Shown one piece after another: positions 20,505 through 32,465 of a stretch of 64,000 bases of DNA. This DNA is from Phaeoceros laevis. Taxonomy: Eukaryota; Anthocerotophyta; Anthocerotopsida; Notothyladales. The DNA is taken from positions 1 through 64,000 of the forward strand of contig JBNGIQ010007628.1 in NCBI GenBank assembly GCA_049999765.1. The letters are read 5' to 3'. The notes under the pieces were generated by a model. It was not told the DNA's origin. It made no database searches and worked only from the letters and a program-made list of their open reading frames with translations. How positions within the stretch are numbered: position 1 is the stretch's first letter; each line of letters starts with the position of its first letter. A program made the position numbers and the translations under genes.

Positions 20505-23214
20505 CTAGTTGACTGCTTCGCCGCACAAGAGCACGTTCGCTGGTATTTCCTTTTCCGTCTTTCGAGACTCTGCAGGATCATATACCCGAGTGTAAAGTTC
20601 TTGTCCCAAATAAGATCGTTGCAGCTGTCCTGAGCGGAAGTTCCACATTCCAACGTTGTCCATCGCCATCAAAACAACAGTATATCCTTGAGGGTATACC
20701 TGCGGTCGATAGGTTCAATGATTTGTAAGCACCTCAAGTCCTTACTGCTTACAAAACGGAAACCAAAGTCTGCAGCACATATATCAGATAAGAACAAACA
20801 TGTCTTACCTGTGTGGTGCTGCGAGATACAGCATCTAACAGATTGTACGATTGTCTGGCTTCTGAGGACCATTTTCCCGATCCAAAGCTGTTGTCAAAGC
20901 GAAACTTAGAAACTGTTAACGTTGACAAACAAGTCTATTTACAAGCGCTCATACGTAGGGGAAGGAGCAAGAGAACTTACGCAACAACAAAACAGGAGTA
21001 ACCATCAAAATGCCATGACTGGATGGTGGTTTCGTCGTTCTGGAGCACAATCTCGACGAAAGATCTGTACTCGCCAGCCATAACAGAAGGTCCCAAAACT
21101 ACTGTATCCCCATGGCCTCCTGGGGTGAAGGGGATGGAACTCAAGTTGAACACTCCACTGATCTTGTAGTGATCAGCCAACTTCAGAGGTGTAGATGGTG
21201 CCAGATGTGACACCCCATTGACAGCGTACCGTTGCTTTCCGCCTATCATAGTAGGCGAGTTAGCCAAGGTAATGGTCTGGGATATCGGTATCTGACCATA
21301 GTGATAAGAACCTTGAGGGTTTGGTCTTGCTGCACCAGTTGTAAGGTTCCACCTGCAGGCATGCAGCGTTTCAAGCTTAGTGGCATCGGAAGCATCACTC
21401 GTCTAACTAGGCTCTCACAGATCAGTGCCAACTTTTGTTTGGTGAGCCTGGCAAAGCTCATGGTTACGAAGGGTCACAATGTCATCACTTGCAACAGAGA
21501 TAGCACGAACGCCAGAGAACGAAGTTCAAATGCTACATAATAAAATCTTGGAATGCACACTTACCTGATTGTTTCAGCTTGAGAGATCGAGGACGGAATA
21601 TCCAATGGGTCAGGGGAGGGTGGAAAATCCCCTGAAGGCTTGGTGTTTGAGTTTTCGTAGTGAAGAACGGCAACACCAGTGAGGATAGGGGTGACAAACC
21701 GAGACGTAGCTACGATGTAGAAGTCCTTGGCATCTTGATCAGTAATAACAAGGAGGGAGTATGACTGCCCCACATGAATATCGAGTTCGGTATACATGTT
21801 TTGCTGAGTGTAAGATCCTTCTGCTTCGACAAGTTGAAATCTATGGTTCTGAATTCCAAAGTTGAAGGTGGTTGCGGTTCCCACATTCGAAACTCTGATG
21901 CGGTATGTTCTCCCTGCATCCACAGACGAGACACCTCATTGAAACTCTACGGAGCAGCCCTGCTTTTTGTCCAAATCAGCAAAGCTCCTGTTCTATCAAT
22001 TTATCGGGAAAGCCTAGCTAGCAGTAGCTCAAATACTACCTGGCTTTACGCTCACGATAGTGGGTTCTCCATTGCCGGCTGGGCCTCGGCCATTGATCAG
22101 AATTCCGTCAGGAGGAGGAAGAAGCGTCCCTTGGTCCAAAGTGTTTCTCAGTGTCTGGGACAAGACGTGCGTCAGCACCTACTTAGGCTGAACTTTGGGC
22201 CTGACTCACAGAGTACATAAGCTTATCTAGATGAAATCTTGAACAAGTGCAAGGCTTTACTTACAGTATGATCAGCAGTATACCAGTCCCCAATCAGGAG
22301 AGTAACGTCCCCTTCCGGTGGCGGAAAAGGCACTGGTATGCCGGCACGATTGTTGACTTGAACAGCTCCGAAACCACCTGCAGCCTTTTGTAGGAGGAGA
22401 GATGGAGCATAAAAAAATGTTCCGATCTGATCCTTGAACTGCATGTTGTAGGTCCACTCTTCTCCAGGTTGGATTGGACAATTCGTTCCAGACACTCCAT
22501 CTTGCCACGAATCCTTCCGCTGCTGGATCCCTTGACTGGAAACACAGTTGAACAACAAATGTGTGCTTAGCACCTAGTGGATGCGATTGAAAGCAACTGA
22601 GCCTAAAGCACTGCAATCAATAGATGAGGACGCCTAGCGCTTAGGCGTAACCCGAAATACGGCAGCAATGTTCAGCACCGGCAATGCATGCGAGCGAGGA
22701 CGACACGAGGTTTTGGACTCATTGCCTAAGTTGTAACGTGCGCAGGTAGACTGACTCACAACGTGAAAAGCAGAGGTTCGTCGAGGTTGTTGTGGACGTT
22801 GATGACGACATTATTGTTGGTTGTTGCATTCAACACAGGGCCAGGAAACTCGCCATTAATAGCGATCACCTGCATAGGAAGCGCAGCCAACAGGCTCGAA
22901 CTTGTTAGGCAAGGATTTTCCTATCACACAAACTTGATGTCTGAAACAACTCTTTCTCTTTAGTCTACAGTTACTGTATGCTGTTGATGCATTCGATCAA
23001 ATTTAACCGACCTGTCAGATCCTGAAAGCTAGAAGCAGAATAGAAGAGGGAGGCAAACCTGCTGTGGCACTCCCAGTGGCGAGGCAGCCTGGTATGCTAC
23101 TGTCCAGGTGTACAGCACTGTCGGATCTTCAGCTCTAACACTCAAGAAAACGGCGACCATGCGGCCGAGTACGAAAACGGCGACCATGCTGCTAAAGAGT
23201 CGAAATTGTTCCAT
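20505..23214 (-). CDS. SKU5-similar (SKS) multicopper-oxidase-like protein
   Basis: Eight exons on the minus strand: 23214-23059, 22869-22760, 22535-22265, 22154-22040, 21913-21565, 21352-20981, 20887-20809 and 20699-20505, giving 548 residues with consistent phases. A signal peptide (residues 1 to about 28) leads into three cupredoxin domains. Family landmarks are 'VIAINGEFPGPVLNATTNNN', 'GIQQRKDSWQDGVSGTNCPI', 'GILINGRGP', 'YRIRVSNVGTATTFNFGIQN', 'WNLTTGAARPNPQGSYHYG' and 'MAMDNVGMWNFRSGQ'. The His-rich copper ligands of true laccases and ascorbate oxidases (HxH, HCHxxxH) are missing, as in SKU5 and its relatives, so it is probably not an oxidase. SKS proteins act at the cell surface in directional growth. 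It ends 'LLCGEAVN' with no clear GPI signal. Convergent with DRC9, 291 bp apart. Confidence 0.93.
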
Positions 23215-23856
23215 CAGCAGAACCTCACTCTAGGAGGTGTGGTAAGCTTGCTGCGAAGCGAGACCCTGCAACCTCCCCTGGACAGGACCTGCTGATCACC
23301 AATGTGCCAGATCAGATGTCCAGCAAGTGCTGTTTGATCGAGGCGCGAATCATAACACCGAAAAATTTGACTTCCTCAGCCTGCACACTATACAAGACCA
23401 GCACAATCAGCATCTGTTTGTCTATGCACTCTGATCAATGGAAGTACCCCCTCGGAATTCCAGCTCGAACAATGGCAAACAAGCGGTTTGGTTGCGGCTA
23501 GCAGAAACGCTATATGAGCAGAATTACGAAAAAACCTGCGCAATCTCCATGCCAGCGCTTTCCAGAGTTCAAATCAATGAAGGGACATGGAGCAAAGCAA
23601 GCAGCCAAGCACAACAATCACCTCGGAAACCAAGCTTTACTTCACCATAGCTCCAAAAACGCCAGAGTCCTTCCTGAAGGTTGCGAATCAACTGTGGCCA
23701 GAAGACGAGCGAGCAGAGAGCAATCTGGCTTTGCGGAAGAGCAAATTGCCTGTGAGCTACCCAGGCGGGAAACGTCTCGGCTAATGGCAAGAATCGCGTG
23801 AAACATTTCACCTCATACCATGAGAAGAGGCCACTCATCACTTGACCTTCTGTCAG

Positions 23857-24640
23857 TTACAACTTGCCCGTTCCGTTAAGCCTCTGGCTTAGGAGAGCAG
23901 GTGGCCGTTCGATGAATGATGTCCGACACCTCATACGGAGCGGCGCCATACGCCTCAGTAAGCGAAGGACTACCGGTACCCCGTTCCGTATCAGCGTGTG
24001 CTTTTTACGAGCAAATCCTGGCAGATCGAGTAGTGGAAGAACATCATGGGAAGGATATATCTGCTGGATGATCAGATCATTTATTCGAGGGCCAACGTCC
24101 GTTGCGTCGTGGTCTCTACAGTCAAGCGATGGTGACCAGCCTAATAATGGCTTTTTCCACACTTCAAAGAATGTAAATTTGCGAGGTAATTCTTGTGGAG
24201 GAAAACCAAATACCTGAATCCTGGTGTGCGGAATGTACGATAATGATCGCCACCTTGCACGGTAATCGGTAGTAGGCACGGTAATCGGTCATCTTATGGA
24301 TTTTGCAAGGCTGCGGCCGTGGGCCTACTGAAACAGCTCAGGTCATGGAATGCTTCTGCTGAACCTACTTCCTCACAACACCGATTAATTTCTCTGGAGA
24401 AAAACCAGAAATGCACTTCTCTGGACAGAAACTTGACCTAATACGGACCCCATCATGAAGAAGAATTGCAGTCCCCACCGGAGTTTCGAATGATGTGGCG
24501 AAGGCATAGCGATGCACTGTTTGAGGAAACCGGGGCAATGAGCAGCCCGGGGTGAGTGTGTATGAAGCCAGGAGGGATTTGATTTGATTTGCAGTGTTTA
24601 CTAGGAAAGACTGGAAGAGTTTTAATCTGAAGAATGACAT
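23857..24640 (-). CDS. Hypothetical organelle-directed protein, structure unresolved
   Basis: Two minus-strand open frames look coding but are not joined with certainty. The first (24640-24365) starts with a basic amphipathic stretch, MSFFRLKLFQSFL, resembling a mitochondrial presequence, and continues 'ETPVGTAILLHDGVRIRSS' to a possible GTAGGT donor near 24367. The second begins after an acceptor near 24215 with 'VFGFPPQELPRKFTFFEVW' and runs to 23857. A small exon may lie between. I do not recognise the family. It may be a gene, or chance reading frames. Confidence 0.3.
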
Positions 24641-25005
24641 CTCATTGCCCCAGCACTACAGCGAAGCAAACTGCGAAGTTTCACCAGAATCTCTCTGCTA
24701 CAAAGTTTTAGGGCACAGAGTGACCATAAAGCTCCAAGGATTGAATGGGAACATCCGTTGGCCGTGATCCAAGTTTACTGTTTCCGTCACCCAGCAGCCA
24801 CAAAATAAGCAGACAGCCTGAGAAAAATCTGTAATCTGAGGGCGAGGCAACCAGGTGCCAAGCTGACCTTCTGCTCAGTGCAGGAAGCAAATCATCCGAA
24901 GTAGTGGCAAGAAAAAAGATCTAGAGCAAATGAAAAACAGCTCGGACTGCAACATCACTAGACCTCAAACAGTTCCACGACAGAAAGGCAGACAGGGCGT
25001 CACAG

Positions 25006-25425
25006 CTAGGCAGCTTTCTTCATATAGTCGATCCACTTTATCCTCATGGTTGGTCGGATAGAGCTAATAACAAAATTAATCATCAGAAGGCCGCCCAAGT
25101 GCTAAACTATGCATTGAGCTTGTAGCAAAAACACAAGACGGACGTTCTGCTTGCCTCAGAGGTATATATGGTCAGTATCAGCACGTATTCAGTGTGGTGC
25201 ATGACAACTATTTCTCATCAAAGGCAGCGCGATTCAGATTGCATGAGCGATCAAAGACCTAACTGCAAATCAAACAATCCAGACAAAATTTCTACCGCAG
25301 AAGCAGACTGACTACTGGCGGCGGGGAGATGGGGTAACACCAAAACCACCAGCAAGGGCCGCTGTTCCTCCGCAGAATAGGCGGCTGCTAAGACTACTCC
25401 GCAGAGCTCTCGCCGGCTGGCCCAT
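25006..25425 (-). CDS. Possible small mitochondrial-type protein (incomplete model)
   Basis: The minus strand has ATG 25425-25423 followed by 'MGQPARALRSSLSSRLFCGG', an Arg/Ser/Ala-rich leader. A possible last exon at 25063-25006, behind an ATTAG acceptor, reads 'SIRPTMRIKWIDYMKKAA' and stops. A telo-box (AAACCCTAACCCTA, about 25479-25492) sits 55 bp upstream of the ATG. No middle exon was identified and the family is not recognised. Confidence 0.25.
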
Positions 25426-25717
25426 TGAACCACGTTACCTGCAGAAATAGTGAACTCCTCTTTATACCCCCGAAGATGAAACCCTAACCCTAGGCGCTCG
25501 TTTTCTGCTAGAAGACGATCAAGTGGAACAATAGTACAGTAGTTGTCCTACGTGGCGGTAAAAGCACGGTCATTCCAGGTAAGCGGAACCCTACTCCAAG
25601 GTGCTTCGACAGTATTCCCCTATCACCGTAAAACCACTTTCCTTTGTATGATCAAAAGACCTGAGCAGGACAACCCATGGAAGCGTTTTGCATCAAGAAG
25701 GCAGGAGTGGCTAATGT

Positions 25718-28055
25718 TTAAGGATTTTTCGCTTTCCTTCTGTAGAAGGAAGCCACATATGCTAATATCACTATTGGTATGGGCAAGTAGGTCCACAAAG
25801 AACTTAGCGAGAAGAGGGGTTTGTGCTTGAACTGCTGCAGTTCTTTAGATCCCTGCACGAACGGTGACCAGTTAGACATCAAGGCATCTATTTTGAAAAC
25901 TCCGACAGAAGGAATACTGACCAGGGTTTCTCACCTCCTGCAAATCCATATCACTAACCGATTTCCGAGGCCTGCAGCGAACGGGCAATGATCAACTACT
26001 CCCCTTCCACAAGTCACGCTAAAGTCACATGAACTGGCATGTTGATGTGTGGTCAGGGGAGAAGAGGCAGTGTGAACTCAAGCGTACATTTGATTGGAAG
26101 CTGATGATTTTTTGGCCACCTCAGGGGCTGATCTTGCCTGTCCACCTTCGTCACTCTGCGCACCAAGGAACTGAGCTGACGTGTCACCAGATTCTTTCCA
26201 TTTCACCTTAAAATTGCTGAACAGACGCCAGCCTCAGAACTGCTGGTTACCTTGGTCTGAGTCACCCAAAGTTCTGTTCGCAAACAAGAGAGTTCGCTAA
26301 GCAAAAGTTGGAAATCTCTGTCGCGTTCCTCCCTTAGGACTTTGTTTCCTGCTTCAAGCTTTGCGTTCTGTATATCAAGTAGCACAAGAAATCAGATGCA
26401 ACTTCATTGTGGACCTAAATAAAAAGAAACAAGACGATGAGCAGACCTTCGCAATCAGCTCCAGCTTCTGTTTGGTGAGGGACTTCAAAACCAGCACGGC
26501 GGCTTGCAGCTTCCATCGAAGATCCTTTTCCTTTTCCTTGCTTAAAGCATTATCCTTCACCTTTTGCAGTGCAAAAGCCAACAGCTGACCTTCGTCAAGC
26601 TTGGGCTTTCCCAGCCTGCTAGGGCTGCTTTCGACCTCCTTGACGAGCTGTTCCATGAAGGTGGGACGGTATTGAGACTGGGCCTGGCAGGGGGAATCAT
26701 TGTCTTGTACAGGATCCTCCACACCGGACCCAGACATGCTCTCGGACAAAAGCCCCCCTGTTTGCTCAGTCCGACGGTCGTTGTATGTGGAGGTGCCAGA
26801 GACAGCCTCCCCAATATCAAGATCTCGCTTCCTGCTCCAACTCCATCTTTGCAACTTCCTTGTTTGTCCAGATGGGGAATCCTCTGCTGAGACATGGATT
26901 CCTGTCGCTGTTTCCATGACATGGTCTTTGGACACTACAACGTCAGACTTCAACGAGAAACTACGCATAATTGAGCCCCCTTGACGCATTTGGCTCCATT
27001 CAGTCACAGTTGAGACAGCTGATGCTGGTGAATGACTGGAGGGCTCAGATTCCGTGTTCCCACGCACAGGAAACGTGATGTGAATGTTACCCAAAGAGTC
27101 ACTCGGTTCAGCAAGCACTGTTATGCATACCTGCAAGAAAAATTTGGTAAGACTTGCAGACAACCTAAGTAGGTAAGTTTCTAGTGACAAAGACTCAAGC
27201 CGCACACAAATGCCAGGTTGCTGCATATACTCACGTTTAGTGCTAGCTTGTGCTTGTTGTGCCATAACACACAATCACCTAAGGAATAGCCACGCAAACT
27301 CCAAGCCTGTTTGCCACGATCACAACCTTAGTCCAAGTGGACGGAAGCACAGAAAACGTCACCTAGTGGATGACAGGATGAAGGGTGCACCTCTTGACTA
27401 CCTAGCTGCCAGCTTGCAAATGTAAGACAAAAATCCCTGTCACACCGCAAGAGTTTTCCGTCTGCTATTGCAGATCGAAATCCAAGTCTTCCATTCTGTT
27501 TCAGCAATAGGCCGACCAGCAAATGTCAAAGTGAGAACCAGGACAGAAAAAAAGGAGAAAGTACCTAAATTTTGCTCGAGGAAGAGACTGTACAACTTCA
27601 TTCCGTGAAATTTTTTCCTGGCTGTTTGTTATGTGGTTGTTGGTGCACATTCTGAGCAGCGGCGAGTCTATGCAAAACGCCTTGCAAACTCCATACCACG
27701 TGTAATGCAGCACTACGGTCATGGATGAAAACAGCAAGGAACAGATGGCCGGCTATACCTGCCAGACAGTAACCAGATGTAAAGCAGGGTCAAAATCACA
27801 CAATCCGGCCTCCTTGCGCAGATGCCATGAACCACATCTTCCACCGCACCTAACTGCGTAACTCACTATGCCACCTTTCTCTCCCGGAGAAATCACACGA
27901 AGAACAACAACAGTGTTCGCTTTCAGCTGCTCAGTGAGACCATGTGAACCTGGCTGACTTGGAGAAGCTTCCTTGAATTCTGGAACACTTGCTGCCAACA
28001 AACACTCCCCCTGAGCATCGCGTGGTACGTAGGACTGTGGCTCTACCCTTACCAT
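25718..28055 (-). CDS. Tail-anchored coiled-coil protein of unknown family
   Basis: Six exons fit with continuous phase: 28055-27759, 27130-26447, 26367-26251, 26175-26120, 25971-25935 and 25834-25718, giving 435 residues from ATG 28055. The N-terminal 150 residues look globular ('NTVVVLRVISPGEKGGIVSY', 'ITVLAEPSDSLGNIHITFPV'). A Ser-rich, probably disordered middle follows, then a charged alpha-helical part ('KVKDNALSKEKEKDLRWKL', 'NKVLREERDRDFQLLLSEL'). The last exon gives one hydrophobic segment, 'LWTYLPIPIVILAYVASFY', followed by 'RRKAKNP' and stop. This predicts a tail-anchored membrane protein (ER, mitochondrial or nuclear envelope) with its bulk in the cytosol. Exons 4 and 5 are short and the least certain. 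Family not recognised. Confidence 0.55.
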
Positions 28056-28615
28056 GGCAAGGGATTAAGGAATTCTTCACGCAGGCAGAGAACAAGGTGC
28101 TGTTTCCGAACACGACTAATTGAGCAGGAACATCCCTGCAGCATTTGATGTAGACACCATCCCTCGTTCAGTAAATTTGCCTCCTGTGAGGATCCGGAGT
28201 CAACATCCCCCGCAAGGTGACCTGGAAGGTTTCCGTATGCATCCTGCCAATGCGAATTTGCCGATCCTCGGAAGCTGCGCTAGATCTCCTGCCAGGAGTT
28301 CGATTTGTAGATTCCTTTGTCGAGCAGCTGCTGCAGATACTGCGGAATCAGCTGGAGCTGGGAATTCCTTGAGAGCTGGAAAAGTGAGCAGTATTTGAAT
28401 ATGGCGATCGTGCAAAGCACAATCTCTACAGCCCGCCAATTTCACATCTGCTGAACCCGACACCTGGACTAACTGCCAGTTAACTTCCTTGGCTCACAGA
28501 GACGTCCTACTTGGCTCACATGAGCATGGATCCTCGGTGTCAATCGTGAGAGAGCTTCCACAGTCTGCTCCTCGACAAGTCCAACAGTTGGAGGCGAAGC
28601 ATTTAGCGTTGTGCG
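28056..28615. promoter_or_regulatory. Divergent intergenic region between the tail-anchored gene and VHA-F
   Basis: 560 bp separate two divergent ATGs. A minus-strand open frame (28463-28200) with 'RQRNLQIELLAGDLAQLP' could be an upstream exon of the tail-anchored gene, but I could not join it in phase. The shared 5' region presumably holds both promoters; no clear TATA was picked out. Confidence 0.35.
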
Positions 28616-29454
28616 ATGGCTGGTCCTGGGCCGTTGTCTCGCGGTTCCAGTCTGATCGCCATGATTGCGGACGAGGTCTTTTTTCTTGCTTTTGTCTTGG
28701 ATGTTTGTGGTCTGCGGCATTAGGGTGCCAGGGTTTGGTTTCAGCTCGTGAGGCGCTTTGGTGTTGGCCTTGCAGGACACTATCACAGGGTTTCTGCTGG
28801 CTGGAGTTGGCAATGTTGACATTCGGAGGAAAACGAATTATCTGGTGGTGGATTCAAGTGAGTTTCTGATTGCCCCTTCCATGTTCTTCTTTACTTTTGC
28901 TTCTACATAGATCAAAAGCTGTCGAGTTTCTCAGAAAATTGGCTCCCCATCCTCTCTGACAATATTCTACCTCCTTCGTCAGAGACATCGTTGAAAGCAA
29001 TTGAAGACGCATTCAAGGAATTTACAACAAGAGAGGACATTGCCATTGTTCTCATCAGTCAGTACGTAAGTTAGCTGATTCCTGAGCTGCCCATGCGAAT
29101 CTATAGGGAGGAACAGTGTAGTCCTTTTAGCCCCTGGGAGGACTGGCTAACCTAAGCGCTTGGAAGCCCGCATGCCAGGTCTCCTTGAGTGGGAGACCTG
29201 GCAACGAGGTTTTTGTCACCGGTTGGTTAGGGTTGCTCTGGAGAAGCACACATCCTGACTTCTTGTCCTGGATGTGCATATGTGTGCAGATTGCCAACAT
29301 GATCCGCTTTGCCATTGATAGTTACAACAAGCCTTTACCTGCTATACTGGAAATTCCTTCCAAAGACCACCCTTATGATCCTTCCCAGGACTCCATTTTG
29401 TCTCGTGTAAAGCATATGTTCTCGAGTGAGCAGACTGCTACAGATCGACGGTGA
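28616..29454 (+). CDS. VHA-F: V-type proton ATPase subunit F
   Basis: Four exons, 28616-28675, 28776-28857, 28983-29065 and 29290-29454, give 129 residues, the usual size of plant VHA-F (about 128-130). The product reads through 'SLIAMIADEDTITGFLLAGV', 'DAFKEFTTREDIAIVLISQY' and 'PAILEIPSKDHPYDPSQDS', all characteristic. Subunit F sits in the central rotor stalk of the V1 sector on the vacuolar and endomembrane proton pump. For exon 3 an earlier acceptor at about 28912 exists, but only the AG at 28981-28982 restores the family sequence 'DSKTSLKAIEDAF' in phase. Confidence 0.96.
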
Positions 29455-30054
29455 ATGGCATTTTATAGGACCGTTTGTCTTCTTCTGTATAGCACTGAGC
29501 TCACCTCTCAAATTCAAAGCAATAAGGTGATGGACAGGGTAGAGCAGAACTGAACTTCATTTGGCCAGGACCCGCCTATGTTCTAGTGCACTTCGGAGAA
29601 GTGTACTAGGTGTACTTATGGTGCTTGGCCGTTATGTATCTTGTTAGTCAGACTATGTCCAGCAACTCTAGTCGGGACGAATCTTTTATGTTGAGCAGGA
29701 ACATGACAGTTGTCCCAAGTATCTGTCAAGACACTCCTGGAGCCAGTAGACGTCATTGCAGCGTTTTCTGTTGCCTTGTTGCCCTGAATCAGATCCCTAC
29801 TAGTAAACGGTGCTCAGTTAATCGGCTGACGTCAGCTTGCATATCGAGTGGAGAAACGCTCTTCCAAGCGGCTTGCCTCAACCATCGGGTTATTATTCCG
29901 GTATGTAGAGATGGCTTGTAGACTAGGTAGTCTATCCGCAACTGTAGGGTGCAAGCTGGCCAGCTTCTATTAGATCCTTCTCGGGACAGAAGGCCATTGA
30001 GGCTTCCTTCTTACAACTTCGGGACGGTCTGAGTGTCGCGGAGTATCTTGAATT
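29455..30054. other. Intergenic, no gene seen
   Basis: 3' flank of VHA-F and 5' flank of sulfiredoxin. Open frame 29610-29921 has no recognisable features. Confidence 0.45.
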
Positions 30055-30925
30055 ATGCATCTCCTAGTGCGGTCTGCTTCTGTGGCGTTTCCGCCTGCTC
30101 TTCGTCCTCGAGAGGCCTTTCAACAGTCCACGCGAATTTGTTGCAGCAGTAGCTCTCAAAATGGTGCTGGTTCACTCCTGTTTGCCTCTTCCCCTACCTT
30201 GCGGTGCACATGCGGTTTCTTGAGCTACATTTCGCTGCCTTGGTTCGGAAGGTAGGTTGGACTGAACCCGTGGTGAAAAGAATTCTTCTGCAGGTGGGAC
30301 AGTTACTACGAAGAAGGGGCCAATTGTGGCAGACCTCCCTCTCGATCAGATAAGGAGGCCCTTACTCCGAACTCGGACGAATGATCCAGAAAAAGTGCAG
30401 TCCTTGATGGACAGTATTGCTGAAATGGGGCTTCAAGAACCGGTGAGTTCGCTGGGATTTTGTGGTTGAATTGCGTGGTCATAAGCTCTCTGGGCTACAG
30501 CAGCTATGCCACAATAAACGCCTTCGATGTCGGTGATGAGCGTTTGTGCTATCCATGTCAACAGATTGACATTTTGGAGGTTGATGGAATTTACTACGGT
30601 GAGGTCTCGACTCTTTTGACATCTCTTTTGGAGGACTTCCATTGGTTTTGTGGTGCAATTGTCAGAATTTACATGTACCTTCCTGCTTACAGGCTTCTCG
30701 GGATGTCATCGATTTGAAGCTCATCAAAGGCTGGGTCTTCCAACCATTCGCTGCAAAATTCGTCGTGGCACAAAAGAGACGCTCAGGTATCAGCGTAACT
30801 GCACCTTGTCTCGAGCATTAGGTTGCTAGCCTGTTTTGCGAATTCCCTACCCGCCCCTCATGCTGTATTTGGTTGGCAATTCCTTATACCTTCCTCTTGG
30901 TAAGGACAGGCATCATCTGCGTTGA
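30055..30925 (+). CDS. SRX: Plastid sulfiredoxin
   Basis: Five exons: 30055-30169, 30294-30442, 30565-30598, 30693-30786 and a 16-bp final exon 30910-30925, giving 135 residues. Exon 1 encodes a Ser/Arg/Ala-rich organelle transit peptide ending in a run of serines. The core shows 'LDQIRRPLLRTRTNDPEKVQ', 'IDILEVDGIYYG' and the catalytic signature 'FSGCHR' with the active-site cysteine at about residue 104. Sulfiredoxin uses ATP to reduce hyperoxidised 2-Cys peroxiredoxins; plant SRX is found in chloroplasts and mitochondria. The tiny last exon supplies 'RHHLR' and stop, matching the usual plant ending 'ETLRHHLR'. Without that splice the frame would end in an unrelated tail, which supports the intron. 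Confidence 0.93.
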
Positions 30926-31397
30926 GAGAAAACACAAGGAGCCCTTGCCTTGAGATGGGATAAAGTAAAACTTTCAATCCGTTGCACCAGGGAAATGAAG
31001 AAAGAAGACAGGCTTTGTACAGTTCGTCGTAACCTACAGCTATCATAAGCTTGTAGAATGGTATTGATGCTACCGAAACAGATAGATAGCATTGTTTTAA
31101 CATGAGTGATCCTGGGGCTTAAGGAGGTCTAGCTACTCCAACCCCGGTGGCTCTGCTACATTCTTCAGCAATTGCTGTCAGAACTTTCAAAGTAGCTGTG
31201 TCTCAGCACAGTTGCACTAAATTAAGGAGCACACAAAAGACAATTGAAGATGAGAGGCTGTTCAACCTCTTTATTCGTGAGGAAACCACTACTAGTGACA
31301 TGCGGACATAATGAAGCTGAATTGGCCTACAGACCAATTGTACACAAAAGGTGGAAACAGATATACCAAACAGCAGTACCTATAAAGCCTCTCCCCT
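30926..31397. other. Intergenic between convergent sulfiredoxin and PEF genes
   Basis: 470 bp containing the two 3' ends. No gene or repeat seen. Confidence 0.45.
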
Positions 31398-32465
31398 TCA
31401 GGCCGCTAGAAATGGTAGAACCATAAGCATGAACTCCTCGTAACTAAGCGTTGCTGAACCCTGAAACCGTACGTCCTTCTCTTTGAACTTGTCTGTAAGT
31501 CCCTTCACAATAAGAGCACACTCAATGAAGTTCTCGTAGTCAATGGCCTTCCCAAGCCCCGACCTGTCATACCTGCTGACAATGATCTTCAAGACAGGGT
31601 TGGACACTTGGCAGCCAATGCTAAGCAGAGCTTTCTGCAGTTCTTGACAATCCATTCTGCCACTGCGATCCCTATCATGAGAATCAAAAATCTTCCGCCA
31701 CTCCTTGAGACTCTTCCATAGACTCGCAAACTCAGTAGGCCTGATTTTCAGACAGCTGGTGGCAGAGAAGGTGAGAGTAAGCAAGCGCACAGTGTGCGCG
31801 CTGAAGGGGTGCGTCTGTGAGAGCACCTTCTGCAACTCCACATCATCCACCTGCCCGCTACCATCCCGATCGGCCTGCTGAAACATCCTGATGACGTCAG
31901 GATCGGTGCCAGGGGGAAACAATTCTGCCACCCCATACCCGTAACCTGTCTGACCGTATCCAGAATACCCAGTCAGCTGAGGTGGTGCAAAGGGTTGTGC
32001 CTGCTGCTGCGGCCAAGACTGCTGCTGCTGGCCATAACCAGGCTGCGATGGCGGAGGCTGTCCATAGTTGTACTGAGTCGGAACTTGCCCGTAGCCAGAG
32101 GAAGCAGCAGGAGGAGGCGGCTGGCCGTACGGTGGAGCAGAAGCCTGTGTGTAGGTCGAGGCTGGCGCTGGCCCCTGTCCGTAGCCAGGTGGAGCTCCAG
32201 TTGGAGGTGGAGGTGGTCCATATCCTGGAGCCGAAGAACCTGGTGCAGGTTGTCCGTAGGGCGACCCGGCGGGCCCTGGAGGTGCATACCCAGGAGCTGA
32301 CGAAGGGGGAGGCTGGCCATAGGAAGCTCCATACCCTTGTTCATAGCCTGATGGGGCAGGATAACCTGCAGAACCTGCATACGGTCCTTGCCCGTAACCT
32401 GAAGGAGCCGATGGCCATGGCTGGGGAGGAGCGGTCGGAGGTACACCGTGCGGGTCGCCCTTCAT
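31398..32465 (-). CDS. Penta-EF-hand calcium-binding protein (CML49/CML50-like)
   Basis: Single-exon frame of 355 residues from ATG 32465. The first 180 residues are a Gly/Pro/Tyr/Gln-rich low-complexity region with repeated 'GYGQ' and 'PSGY' units. The rest is a penta-EF-hand core. Two loops keep all calcium-coordinating positions, 'DRDGSGQVDDVE' and 'DRDRSGRMDCQE' (D1, D3, S5, E12); the others, such as 'DRSGLGKAIDYE', are degenerate. The core ends 'SYEEFMLMVLPFLAA', as in ALG-2/sorcin-type proteins. In Arabidopsis the same layout is seen in the calmodulin-like proteins CML48-CML50. Probable cytosolic calcium sensor that binds membranes or partners when loaded. The tail-to-tail neighbour is sulfiredoxin. 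Confidence 0.92.
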   Translation of the reverse strand: MKGDPHGVPPTAPPQPWPSAPSGYGQGPYAGSAGYPAPSGYEQGYGASYGQPPPSSAPGYAPPGPAGSPYGQPAPGSSAPGYGPPPPPTGAPPGYGQGPAPASTYTQASAPPYGQPPPPAASSGYGQVPTQYNYGQPPPSQPGYGQQQQSWPQQQAQPFAPPQLTGYSGYGQTGYGYGVAELFPPGTDPDVIRMFQQADRDGSGQVDDVELQKVLSQTHPFSAHTVRLLTLTFSATSCLKIRPTEFASLWKSLKEWRKIFDSHDRDRSGRMDCQELQKALLSIGCQVSNPVLKIIVSRYDRSGLGKAIDYENFIECALIVKGLTDKFKEKDVRFQGSATLSYEEFMLMVLPFLAA

